From assembly GCF_000169175.1 (NCBI RefSeq), contig NZ_AAWS01000055.1:1-60986 (forward strand): 60,986 bases of DNA, written 5' to 3'. Numbering within the stretch: position 1 is the first letter of the stretch; the number at the start of each line of letters is the position of its first letter. Both the position numbers and the translations under genes were made by a program. This document shows, piece after piece, positions 26,421 to 35,069 of this stretch. Under the pieces are notes generated by a model. The model had not been told where the DNA came from. It saw nothing but the letters and a program-made list of their open reading frames with translations, and did not search any database. The stretch comes from Microscilla marina ATCC 23134. Its GTDB lineage: Bacteria; Bacteroidota; Bacteroidia; Cytophagales; Microscillaceae.

Positions 26421-29400
26421 ATGTCTGAACAAGCCATTACCCAATCCAGCAATTCTATCAACACAGTTGACAGACGAAACCCGTTTCCGGGATTGCGTTC
26501 ATTTAAGTATGAAGAAAGCCACCTCTACTTTGGACGCGACAACCAAATAGAAATGGTGCTGAATAAATTAATTAAACACCGTTTTGTTGCCGTTGTCGGA
26601 ACATCAGGAATCGGTAAATCATCTTTTCTCTATTGTGGATTGTTTCCCACACTTTTTGGCGATTACCAAACCGAATATAGTAACAAATGGGAAGTATGTA
26701 CTTTTCGCCCCGGAGAGTCTCCTATCAAAAACCTGGCACAGTCCATCACTGACGAAGCAGTAAAAAACAACCCCGAACTAGATGCTGAAATGACATTTAA
26801 TGTAGAGTATTCTACACTCATGAGTAGCTCTACTGGGTTGGTTGATGCCTTCAAAGGCAAATACGAAAAACATCAAAAAAACTACCTCATATTTGTTGAT
26901 CAGTTTGAAGAACTTTTCAGATTCAAAGATATTGACTCTAGTACTACAGAAGAAACGTTAGCATTCATAAAATTGTTGCTTACTGCCACAGAACAGAATG
27001 ATGTACCTATATATGTAGCACTTACAATGCGTTCTGATTTTGTGGGAGATTGCTCTCAATACCCTAACCTGACCAATGCGATTAATAACAGTCAGTTCTT
27101 GATTCCGCAAATGACCCGGAATGAGAAAAAGGCTGCAATCGAAGGACCTATCCAGGTAATGGGAGCTGGCATTGACGATCGCTTGGTACAACAAATATTA
27201 AATGATGTAGGCGACAATGCCGATCAGTTGCCTATTATGCAACACGCACTCATGCGTACCTGGGATTATTGGGAACAAAGCTCTATTCATGGCGAACCTA
27301 TCAACACTGGTCATTATGAAGCCATTGGAGGAATGAAAACCGCTTTGGAAGTCCATGCAAACGAGGCTTTCAATGAATTGAATGATGAGCAAAAAAGGAC
27401 TTGTGAACTTATTTTTAAGGCAATTACCCAAAAAGGAGACGATGGTAGGCGTGTACGTCGCCCAACCCAGTTGAGCGAAATAGCAGCAGTAGCTGAAAAG
27501 TCTATCGAAGAGTGTATTGTAGTGATCGATAACTTTCGTCGTGCCGACCGTACCTTATTAATGCCCCCTCAGGAGGTTCCATTAGACGAAAATAGCGTGA
27601 TAGACATCTCGCACGAGAGTTTGATGCGTATTTGGGGAATGTTGATTTTTTGGGTAGATGAAGAGGCTGAATTTGTAAAAGAGTATTTAGGGTGGGCAAT
27701 GGCTGCCGAAAATCACCAATCAGGACAGGGTGGTCTTTTGAAAGATGCTGACCTTAAACTGGCTCTTGCCAAAAGAGAAGAGAAAAAGCCCAACCTTGCT
27801 TGGGGGATGCGTTACCATCCGGCGTATGAGCGCACCATGTCTTTTCTCGATTTTAGTAAAAAGTCTGATGAAGAGGCGATCGCCAACCGCAAGAAATTGG
27901 CAGAAAGGCGTAAGCAGATTTTTAGGGCAATATTTGCGTTTATCTGTGTAATTATGGTAGGGGCGCTGATTGCTTCTTACTTTGCTTATGAAGCCAAACA
28001 AGAGGCCAATAAAAACTTAGGAGAAGCTAAAGCCCAAAAAGAAAAGGCGGTGGCAAGTGCCAAAGCAGCAACTGTAGCTCAGAAAAAAGCAGTAAAAAGT
28101 GCTGAAACAGCAAAAAAAGCACAAGGAAAAGCATTGGCGGAAGCAGACAGAGCAACTAAAGCCCAAAAGGCCGCTCTGAGAAGTGCAAAACTTGCAAGGG
28201 CTGCCAAAATCAGGGCATTGCAAGAGAAAAAAGCAGCTGATGAACAACGACAGAGGGCGGTAGCTGCCAAGGCTTTGGCAGATACAGCTACCAAAAAAGC
28301 AGAGCAAAGTGCGATTGTGGCAACCAAAGCCAAAGGAGTAGCTGAGCAAGCCAAACAAGCAGCCGATAACCTAAGTAAAAAGGTGATTGCTCAGAAAATG
28401 GGACTGCGTTCTATTCAATTAACTGATCATATAGAACAAGCCTTAGTGGCTCAGCAGGCATACCATATTTTCAAAAAATCAAATGTCAGAGGTGAGACAC
28501 AAGACCCTAACATTTACGATGGACTATACTACGCTATCAAGAGGTTGTCAGACCCTAATTATAATCAATTTAAAGGACACTTTTCTACCATTCGCTCACT
28601 AGAACCTACATTTGGTAATGTAATATATTCTACGGGTAGTGATGGAACTATTCGTAAGTGTGATGTAGGAAACGATTTGTCTACTGGGGTAGATGTTCCT
28701 GCATTGGTGACTACCGGGCAAGTAAACCGTTCCTTATCATTGAGCCCTGGTAAAAAAGTAATGGCTTGTGCCGGAAACTCAGCTACTATCAGGCTTTACA
28801 ATGTAGCCAATGACGGAAACCTTAGCATGGCAAGCAGAATTAATACAGGGCAAAGCGAAATCCGAAGGATTGTAATGGCTGGAAATAATGTATTGTATGC
28901 ACTAAGTGCCAATGGGGAAATTACTTATTGGGAACAAAAAGGACGTAGATGGAAAAGTGAGCCTGTAGCACAAGATAAAGCTACTTTGATGGCTGCTAAT
29001 AGTCAGAAAGTGGCTTGGAATAAGGCAAAAAATGTAATTGTTTATAATAACCGTGTGACAACCAAAAGTTATGAACTAACCATCAGCAATCAAGATAGAA
29101 TCGTTTCTCTTGAGTTTAGCCAGGATGGAGCTTGGTTGGCAGCAGGTACTCAGGCTGGTTTCTTGTATTTGTGGAGTGTAGCCAATGGCAAGCCCGTTTC
29201 AATGGGCACAGAGCAATCACTGCCTCGTCACCTTGCCCGAATTAATAATATTGCATTTAATTATAACGATAGTGGTAAAGCGACCCTAATGGCTACTGGT
29301 AGTTGGGACAAGTCGGTACGTATTTATGAGCTAAAGAATTTAGGTAAGTCTCCCATTGTTTTAAATGATCACCGGGATTGGGTTTGGTCTATTTGTTTTA

Positions 29401-29636
29401 GTGGTGATGGCACCAAGTTACTTGCTGGTTGTAAAGACAACCTAATACGAGTATGGCCAACAACAGTAGAAGCCATGAAAGATGTAATAGCGTCTACTGG
29501 GAAAGTTAAAAGAAATATGAGTATTAAAGAATGGAATCGTCACGTGTCTAAAAACATTAACTATGCACGTACCTTCTCTAATATGAAAGATGGAGCAGGA
29601 GTAAAACCTGAGCATAAGCGGAGAGAAAAAGAGTAA
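26421..29636 (+). CDS. STAND NTPase with membrane helix and WD40 repeats
   Basis: This 1071-residue protein opens with NPFPGLRSFKYEESHLYFGR, the entry motif of novel STAND NTPase 1. A Walker A GTSGIGKSS (about residues 59-67) and a Walker B YLIFVDQFEELF (about 154-165) follow. A winged-helix region with DISHESLMRIW runs to about 430. A single membrane helix lies near 500-525, then a 130-residue Ala/Lys coiled coil and a WD40 propeller (about 720-1040). Such proteins sense a ligand through the propeller and use nucleotide-driven oligomerisation as a switch. The helix suggests a membrane anchor. It stands just upstream of the barrel protein and the eCIS genes on the same strand. Confidence 0.9.
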   Translation: MSEQAITQSSNSINTVDRRNPFPGLRSFKYEESHLYFGRDNQIEMVLNKLIKHRFVAVVGTSGIGKSSFLYCGLFPTLFGDYQTEYSNKWEVCTFRPGESPIKNLAQSITDEAVKNNPELDAEMTFNVEYSTLMSSSTGLVDAFKGKYEKHQKNYLIFVDQFEELFRFKDIDSSTTEETLAFIKLLLTATEQNDVPIYVALTMRSDFVGDCSQYPNLTNAINNSQFLIPQMTRNEKKAAIEGPIQVMGAGIDDRLVQQILNDVGDNADQLPIMQHALMRTWDYWEQSSIHGEPINTGHYEAIGGMKTALEVHANEAFNELNDEQKRTCELIFKAITQKGDDGRRVRRPTQLSEIAAVAEKSIEECIVVIDNFRRADRTLLMPPQEVPLDENSVIDISHESLMRIWGMLIFWVDEEAEFVKEYLGWAMAAENHQSGQGGLLKDADLKLALAKREEKKPNLAWGMRYHPAYERTMSFLDFSKKSDEEAIANRKKLAERRKQIFRAIFAFICVIMVGALIASYFAYEAKQEANKNLGEAKAQKEKAVASAKAATVAQKKAVKSAETAKKAQGKALAEADRATKAQKAALRSAKLARAAKIRALQEKKAADEQRQRAVAAKALADTATKKAEQSAIVATKAKGVAEQAKQAADNLSKKVIAQKMGLRSIQLTDHIEQALVAQQAYHIFKKSNVRGETQDPNIYDGLYYAIKRLSDPNYNQFKGHFSTIRSLEPTFGNVIYSTGSDGTIRKCDVGNDLSTGVDVPALVTTGQVNRSLSLSPGKKVMACAGNSATIRLYNVANDGNLSMASRINTGQSEIRRIVMAGNNVLYALSANGEITYWEQKGRRWKSEPVAQDKATLMAANSQKVAWNKAKNVIVYNNRVTTKSYELTISNQDRIVSLEFSQDGAWLAAGTQAGFLYLWSVANGKPVSMGTEQSLPRHLARINNIAFNYNDSGKATLMATGSWDKSVRIYELKNLGKSPIVLNDHRDWVWSICFSGDGTKLLAGCKDNLIRVWPTTVEAMKDVIASTGKVKRNMSIKEWNRHVSKNINYARTFSNMKDGAGVKPEHKRREKE

Positions 29637-29999
29637 GAACTTGTACTGTTTCTGCTCTGCAAAAGAAAATGACCAGGGTAAGTAAATGATCTTTTCAAAA
29701 ATATTATTTACTTACCTTTATCTGGATTTACCCAAGATAATAAATAACATAGTTCGGTATAATACTATGCTCGTACTTGATCAAGGGATGAACTGAGAAT
29801 AAGATTTATTGGAATAGTAAAAAAGAGTAGGTGAAGGTGCTATAAATGATCAAAGTTCGCTTTTTGAATTCTGTGAGCTGTATAAATTTTTAGCAATGAA
29901 GAAGGACAACGCTATTCTGCAAATATATCCTTAAACTTGGCCTTGACTGAGTGCTAGTTTTACGGAAAAATTGAAAAAAGACTAACCAGATAATTGACA
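29637..29999. other. Intergenic region with large hairpin
   Basis: 363 bases between the STAND gene and the barrel protein gene. The main feature is the 11-bp inverted repeat at 29677-29716. No gene seen. Confidence 0.5.
29677..29716. terminator. 11-bp inverted repeat, probable terminator of the STAND gene
   Basis: GGTAAGTAAAT (29677-29687) and ATTTACTTACC (29706-29716) are perfect complements with an 18-base loop; CCAG/CTGG flanks extend the symmetry. The T content after it is moderate, so it is a terminator or another RNA structure. Confidence 0.5.
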
Positions 30000-31109
30000 A
30001 TGTTAAAACGAATTTATCTCTTACTGTTTGCCTGTTTGTTTGCTATGGCAGGATACGCCCAAAAAGAGAAAGCCTGCAAGGATAAACTGAAAGATGCTAC
30101 CAGGGCCTACGATGAAGGGCGTGTAAGCGAAGTGGAAATTTTGATAAAAGATTGCTTAAAGGACTTAGATCGCGCAAAACAAAAAGAAGCTTATCGTTTG
30201 CTCACGCTTAGTGGTCTCTACCTTGATGATAGGGACATGGCTGAGCATAACATGCGTGAGTTTTTAAGAATAGAAAAAGAATACAAGCCTGTGAGAGGTA
30301 CTGGCGAGAATGCTGATCAACCAGAGTTTGTAGAGCTTTTTGATAAGTTTCATACCAAACCTATTTACCTTTATGGTTTAAAACTAGGTGTATCATACAG
30401 TGTTACACAATCTACTATGACTTTTAGTGTAGATGATAACGCCAAGACTGGTATATTTAAGCCACGAGTAGGTTTCTTGATAGGAGGAATGTTTGATATT
30501 CCTGTGACTGATAATCTACACGTGGGAGCAGAAGCCTACTATGCCACTCGCAACTATACACACACAGAGAGTTTACTTGGTTTTACTGATGTAGTTTTTC
30601 AAGAAAACCAATCAATGGTAGAGGTTCCTATATATGCACGCTATTTATTTGGCAATACTGATAAGCGCTTCAGACCTTTTGTTACAGCAGGTGTTTTTGC
30701 TGATTTAGTTCTATCATCAACAGCTGAAGTTACCAGAACTGATTTAATAGGCGACACTAAGAAAGAGTTTAAACTGCTGGGTGAGGATATGACGCCTCAA
30801 CGTAAAAAACTGAACTTTGGAGCAATGGTTGGTGCTGGGTTTTTGCTCAAAACTAAAGGTGGTTTTTTTACAGTGGATTTTCGTTATAATTTTGGCCTGA
30901 CGAACATTGTAAAGACTTCGGAAAGAGGGGCAAACGTTCCACTGATTTATCGTTACGGTTATATAGACGATAATATGGTAATTAGCCCTTTTACATTTTC
31001 TCTAGGGTTTTTTATCCCAAAATACAACCCAAGGTTAAAGAAAGAATACAGGAGAGTAGTGCCTCAGAAAAGTGGAAATCGCAAGAGAAAGAGAAGGCGA
31101 AAGAAGTAG
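30000..31109 (+). CDS. Outer-membrane beta-barrel (PorT-like) protein with N-terminal helical domain
   Basis: From the ATG at 30000 the protein is 369 residues and begins with a signal peptide (MLKRIYLLLFACLFAMAGYAQ); an upstream TTG at 29994 adds only two residues. Residues 25-115 are a helical, TPR-like segment with two cysteines in the first helices. From about 120 to 355, alternating strands (YGLKLGVSYSVTQS, HVGAEAYYATRNY, FTVDFRYNFGLTN, FTFSLGFFIP) make a PorT-type barrel. The C-terminus is a strongly basic tail of Arg and Lys. It lies immediately upstream of the first eCIS gene, separated by 107 bases, and may be cotranscribed with it. Confidence 0.82.
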   Translation: MLKRIYLLLFACLFAMAGYAQKEKACKDKLKDATRAYDEGRVSEVEILIKDCLKDLDRAKQKEAYRLLTLSGLYLDDRDMAEHNMREFLRIEKEYKPVRGTGENADQPEFVELFDKFHTKPIYLYGLKLGVSYSVTQSTMTFSVDDNAKTGIFKPRVGFLIGGMFDIPVTDNLHVGAEAYYATRNYTHTESLLGFTDVVFQENQSMVEVPIYARYLFGNTDKRFRPFVTAGVFADLVLSSTAEVTRTDLIGDTKKEFKLLGEDMTPQRKKLNFGAMVGAGFLLKTKGGFFTVDFRYNFGLTNIVKTSERGANVPLIYRYGYIDDNMVISPFTFSLGFFIPKYNPRLKKEYRRVVPQKSGNRKRKRRRKK

Positions 31110-31216
31110 TGGTACAATGGCATTGCTACTATTTGGTACTTGAAAATAAGCATAAAGTCGTATAGTAATTACCGTTTTTTTGGTATGACTAACAAAGTAA
31201 AAATCACAATAAGGAT

Positions 31217-31915
31217 ATGGCAGATACACCTAACAAACTAAAAATTCAGCGAAAGGCTTATGTAGGGGCAACATTGAAGAAGGATAATACAATGACTGGT
31301 GGCACAATTCAGTCAGATGGTTCAATCACTGTAGCAATTAACCCTGCAAACCTAAGTTATTCTGTAAATGTCAAATATGATGAAGTAGAGATTCCTGGTA
31401 GTACTCATCCAGTGGCAAGGTTTAAAAATATTCAACCAGAAAGTGTAAGTTTTGACCTGATCTTCGATGGTACAAATATGATATACCAAAACGATGAAGG
31501 GGTACTGGAAGAAATTGAAGCTTTTAAAAAGCTAACTTACGGCTATAGTGGTACACATCACGACATTGGTTACTTAGAAATTTCCTGGGGTTCGTTTATT
31601 TTTGAGTGTAGACTAACTTCCTTATCTGTAAAGTATACATTGTTTGATGAAAAAGGAAATCCCATCAGAGCTACTGCATCTTGCCAGTTTCGTAGTCATA
31701 CTTCACCAGACGAAGAAACTAAAAAACAAAAACAAAGTTCTCCTGATTTGACCCACGTAAAGGTTGTAAAAGCAGGGTATGGGTTAAGGCATATGTGCTA
31801 TGAAATATATGGTGATACCAAACTAGATGTAGCAGTGGCAAAGTTTAATGGTTTTACCACCCGCTATGTGTCTGAGGGTACGGAAGTGATATTACCACCT
31901 CTACAGTCAATCTAA
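31217..31915 (+). CDS. eCIS LysM hub protein (Afp7/Pvc7-like)
   Basis: A 232-residue cytoplasmic protein. The N-terminal 160 residues resemble the tube-like fold of Afp7/Pvc7 (gp53-like) with INPANLSYSVNVKYDEVEIPG and VSFDLIFDGT. A linker leads to a C-terminal LysM-like domain (about 175-230) with the pattern VVKAGYGLRHMCYEIYGD then LDVAVAKFNGF and GTEVILPPL. In eCIS particles this protein joins the spike and tube to the baseplate. It opens the eCIS gene set and is followed by the 63-residue gene after 6 bases, so the first three genes form one operon. Confidence 0.85.
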   Translation: MADTPNKLKIQRKAYVGATLKKDNTMTGGTIQSDGSITVAINPANLSYSVNVKYDEVEIPGSTHPVARFKNIQPESVSFDLIFDGTNMIYQNDEGVLEEIEAFKKLTYGYSGTHHDIGYLEISWGSFIFECRLTSLSVKYTLFDEKGNPIRATASCQFRSHTSPDEETKKQKQSSPDLTHVKVVKAGYGLRHMCYEIYGDTKLDVAVAKFNGFTTRYVSEGTEVILPPLQSI

Positions 31916-31921
31916 TTAAAA

Positions 31922-32113
31922 ATGCAGCAAAAACAAGAAAGTGACGGTCAACTCATTCATTTCCAAATCACATTGGACGAAGCAAATGTCATATTCAAAG
32001 CTTTGGGACAAATGCCTTTTGCTGATGTATATGCGTTGATAGGTAAACTAAATGAGCAAGCAAACCGACAACTTAACCATCCAAATTCTCAACAAAATCA
32101 AACACGTGACTAA
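31922..32113 (+). CDS. Small conserved eCIS-associated protein, 63 aa
   Basis: The protein has the compact motif IHFQITLDEANVIFKALGQM followed by PFADVYALIGKLNEQA and a Gln/Asn-rich tail. I recall this LTLDEAN...LGQLPFxxVYxLIxK pattern from small uncharacterised proteins in many bacteria. It is tightly packed: 6 bases after the Afp7-like gene and 12 before the Afp12-like gene. The size suggests a chaperone or a small structural adaptor. Function unknown. Confidence 0.7.
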   Translation: MQQKQESDGQLIHFQITLDEANVIFKALGQMPFADVYALIGKLNEQANRQLNHPNSQQNQTRD

Positions 32114-32125
32114 CCTGTAAGTTTT

Positions 32126-35002
32126 ATGGCAGAGCCTCAATTCATAACCGACGATATATTAGAAAATAAAGGGTTTAACAGCGAGTTATTATTCGAAGAA
32201 GGACTTAAAATTATCCAACAACTTACGGGTGGTTTTTGGACAGATTACAACGCGCACGACCCAGGTATCACTATACTGGAGTACCTTTGTGATGCTATAG
32301 TAGAGCTTAACAGCCGTGCTGATGCAGCAATTGAAGATCACCTCTACAATAAGGCAACAGATAAAAAAATATTTTATGAATCAAGCGAAATACTATCTTG
32401 TAACTCATTGACAATTAGCGACTACCGAAAGCTGATTTTGGATGAATTACCAGAAGTGAAAAATGTTTGGTTTTTTCCTACCGACCCATTAGAAAATTCA
32501 CTAAACGGCTTATATAAAGTATATGTAGATATTCATGACGAATTGGAAACAGAGGAGGTACAACAGAGAATAACCATACAAGTTAAAGATATATTTTGCG
32601 CAAACCGTAATATATGTGAAGACATAGATGAAGTTGTAATTGTAGATACTTTGCCTATTCATATTCAAGGTGATATTGAGGTACGGCGTATGGATGAGGT
32701 GGAGAATATTCTGGCGCATATTTTATTTGATCTGAATGAGTACTTTAACCCTACAGTAAGTTTTTACTCTCTGAAAGAGATGATAGAAAAAGGGTATAGT
32801 TTAGATGAAATATATAATGGACCTTTGTTGAAACATGGCTTTATTCGTCAGGAAGAGTTGATCCCAAAGACTGAAAGAATACTTATTTCTGAAGTGATTA
32901 AGATCATCATGCAGATAGATGGCGTGTCAAGTGTAAAAGACTTGTACTTGCAAATAGATGGCAAAACGCATGATAACCAAATAGAAGTAGGAAAAACGTT
33001 GATTCCAGTGCTTGTTTTTGATACAAATTTAGAACAAGGAGGAAACAGTATTAATTTCTATAAAGGAGATGTAGTTTATAACTCTCTTGACTTAATGCTT
33101 ACCAAGCGCAAGTACAACGAACTTGAGTCTGCCCATAAAAGAGTTTATCGTCAAAACGAAGAAAAAGTAGAGGTGCCAGAAGGACGCCCGTTAGATATAC
33201 AAAGCTATAGTTCTTTACAGTATTTATTTCCAGAAGTTTACGGCATTGGAGTACAGGGTGTACCCAATGGAGGTGGTGAGTTAAGGAAAGCCCAGGCAAA
33301 ACAACTTAAGGGTTTTTTATTATTATTTGAGCAGTTATTATCTAACCACTTGGCTCAATTGGCCCATGTCAAAGACTTATTCTCAACAACCAATGGAATA
33401 CAGCAAACATATTTCCATCAAAACTTAGATGTTGTTCCTGACGTAGAGCCTTTGTACAGAGAATCAGAAGGTGATTTTATAGACAATGGAGTAGATGGTG
33501 AAACCAAGATTCCATTGAATTATAAGCAAGGGTTGCCTAAACTAGTACAGGCTCGCGATAACTTTATCGACCGTCGTAACCGTATTTTAGATTTTTTACT
33601 TGCCATTCATGGCGAAGATTATATGAGGTATGCAACCTCTCAAAAAAACTATTATTTCCGCACTAAAGATTATCAAAGTTACCTGATAAAAAATAAGAGT
33701 CGTTTCTTTGAACACTTGGTGAAAATGAATCAGCATCGCTCAAAAGCGTATGATTATCGCAAAGAGTTGATTGGAACAGAGAATGTACCAGGTTTAGAAA
33801 CAAAAATTAACATTCTATTAGGCTTTGGATTTACCCCAGAATCAAAACATCATGAATTGCCTAAAAAGCATCCTTTGCTAAAACCTTTTGACGATCGCAA
33901 ACTACAATTATTGGATGACACTGCTCCTAACCGATTGAAAAGGCAATGGACAAATGAAACAAATATTGACCAGGTAGGGTTGAATGAAGCCATCATAGAG
34001 GAGAATTATGACTACATAGATACGAGTGACATTACTCTAGCAGAGAAAACGGCAGAGTATAGGCAGCAACTATTAGAAAAAGCCGTGTTTATGCGTACTA
34101 AAATCATAGATAGCACTTTTTTGGTATATGGACTTAAGCTAAAAAATTATCAGGTCGGTGAACATCCAATAAATAATGAAAAGTATTGTACTGTTTTTGT
34201 GAAACCTGATAGTCCTCAACCACTGTTAATTGGTGAGTATGATAATATAGAAGATGCTACCAACAATGTTCAGGTGGTGGTAGATTATCTCAGAAACTTA
34301 AACATACAAAGCGAAGGTTTTTACTTGTTTGAGCATATATTATTACGCCCTGATGTTGAAGATAAAAAATTTGGTATATACCTTACAGATGAAAACGGAG
34401 ATAACTTTCTGCGCTCATTTGAAAGGTATGAGTTTAAAGAGAGGATTACGAAAGTAAAAGAATTAGAGCCTCATTTAAATGTTTATGAACATTATTCAGT
34501 AGAAAGACGCGATGACGGTGATTTTGAAATTCATTTTCATACAGCCGATCAAGGCATGCAGTTTGTTAGTCTGAAAACGTATGAATCGGTGCAAGAAATC
34601 CACGAAAAAATGGAGCGTGTGTATAAGTTTCTTGCCAATAAAGAAGACATCAGGTCTTATGAAGAGAAAATAGCTTTTTATATTCAAAACTCTGACGATG
34701 ATGATTTGGTGCCTGAAAGTTTCTTTGCTTATCAAGCTACTTTGCTTTTGCCTAGTTGGACAGCGCGATTTAGTGATTTGGAGTTTAGGTCAATGTTTAG
34801 AGACACAGTAAATGAGTGTAAGCCTGCAAATGTCAAAACTCAGTTGATGTGGTTGGATATTGATAAAATGAAAACCTATGAAGCCTTGTATTATAAATGG
34901 ACAGATGCTAGAAGAAAGGACAACAATAAGGCAGAAAATGATATTTTGAATAATCAAATGACACAATTATTGTTAGAACTTGCCAGTAAAAAACAGGTTT
35001 AA
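32126..35002 (+). CDS. eCIS baseplate wedge protein (Afp12/Pvc12-like)
   Basis: The 958-residue protein carries the signature TDYNAHDPGITILEYLCDAI (residues about 33-52) of the J-like baseplate proteins of contractile injection systems; the length matches Afp12/Pvc12. Middle and C-terminal parts are mixed alpha/beta with many acidic and aromatic residues and no membrane segment. It should form the outer ring of the baseplate with the Afp11-like protein encoded at 47297-51052. It closes the first plus-strand operon and is followed by a strong terminator. The next gene is convergent. Confidence 0.87.
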   Translation: MAEPQFITDDILENKGFNSELLFEEGLKIIQQLTGGFWTDYNAHDPGITILEYLCDAIVELNSRADAAIEDHLYNKATDKKIFYESSEILSCNSLTISDYRKLILDELPEVKNVWFFPTDPLENSLNGLYKVYVDIHDELETEEVQQRITIQVKDIFCANRNICEDIDEVVIVDTLPIHIQGDIEVRRMDEVENILAHILFDLNEYFNPTVSFYSLKEMIEKGYSLDEIYNGPLLKHGFIRQEELIPKTERILISEVIKIIMQIDGVSSVKDLYLQIDGKTHDNQIEVGKTLIPVLVFDTNLEQGGNSINFYKGDVVYNSLDLMLTKRKYNELESAHKRVYRQNEEKVEVPEGRPLDIQSYSSLQYLFPEVYGIGVQGVPNGGGELRKAQAKQLKGFLLLFEQLLSNHLAQLAHVKDLFSTTNGIQQTYFHQNLDVVPDVEPLYRESEGDFIDNGVDGETKIPLNYKQGLPKLVQARDNFIDRRNRILDFLLAIHGEDYMRYATSQKNYYFRTKDYQSYLIKNKSRFFEHLVKMNQHRSKAYDYRKELIGTENVPGLETKINILLGFGFTPESKHHELPKKHPLLKPFDDRKLQLLDDTAPNRLKRQWTNETNIDQVGLNEAIIEENYDYIDTSDITLAEKTAEYRQQLLEKAVFMRTKIIDSTFLVYGLKLKNYQVGEHPINNEKYCTVFVKPDSPQPLLIGEYDNIEDATNNVQVVVDYLRNLNIQSEGFYLFEHILLRPDVEDKKFGIYLTDENGDNFLRSFERYEFKERITKVKELEPHLNVYEHYSVERRDDGDFEIHFHTADQGMQFVSLKTYESVQEIHEKMERVYKFLANKEDIRSYEEKIAFYIQNSDDDDLVPESFFAYQATLLLPSWTARFSDLEFRSMFRDTVNECKPANVKTQLMWLDIDKMKTYEALYYKWTDARRKDNNKAENDILNNQMTQLLLELASKKQV

Positions 35003-35026
35003 TACCTGATAGATTAAAAATATTTC

Positions 35027-35059
35027 AGCAAGGGTGGATTATCCACCCTTGCTTTTTTT
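35027..35059 (+). terminator. Strong terminator after the Afp12-like gene
   Basis: AGCAAGGGTGGA and TCCACCCTTGCT form a near-perfect stem with a TTA loop, followed by seven T on the plus strand. It lies only 11 bases before the stop of the convergent tape-measure gene. Confidence 0.85.
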
Positions 35060-35069
35060 ATTGATAAAT

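Noticed and set aside
28017-28358. Long minus-strand frames opposite the Ala/Lys coiled coil of the STAND gene
   Set aside because: Antisense shadow of repetitive Ala/Lys codons; Cys/Ser/Phe-rich products without homology features.
26421-29636. STAND NTPase as the missing Afp15 assembly ATPase
   Set aside because: The domain order (STAND, membrane helix, WD40) differs from the soluble AAA+ Afp15 type.
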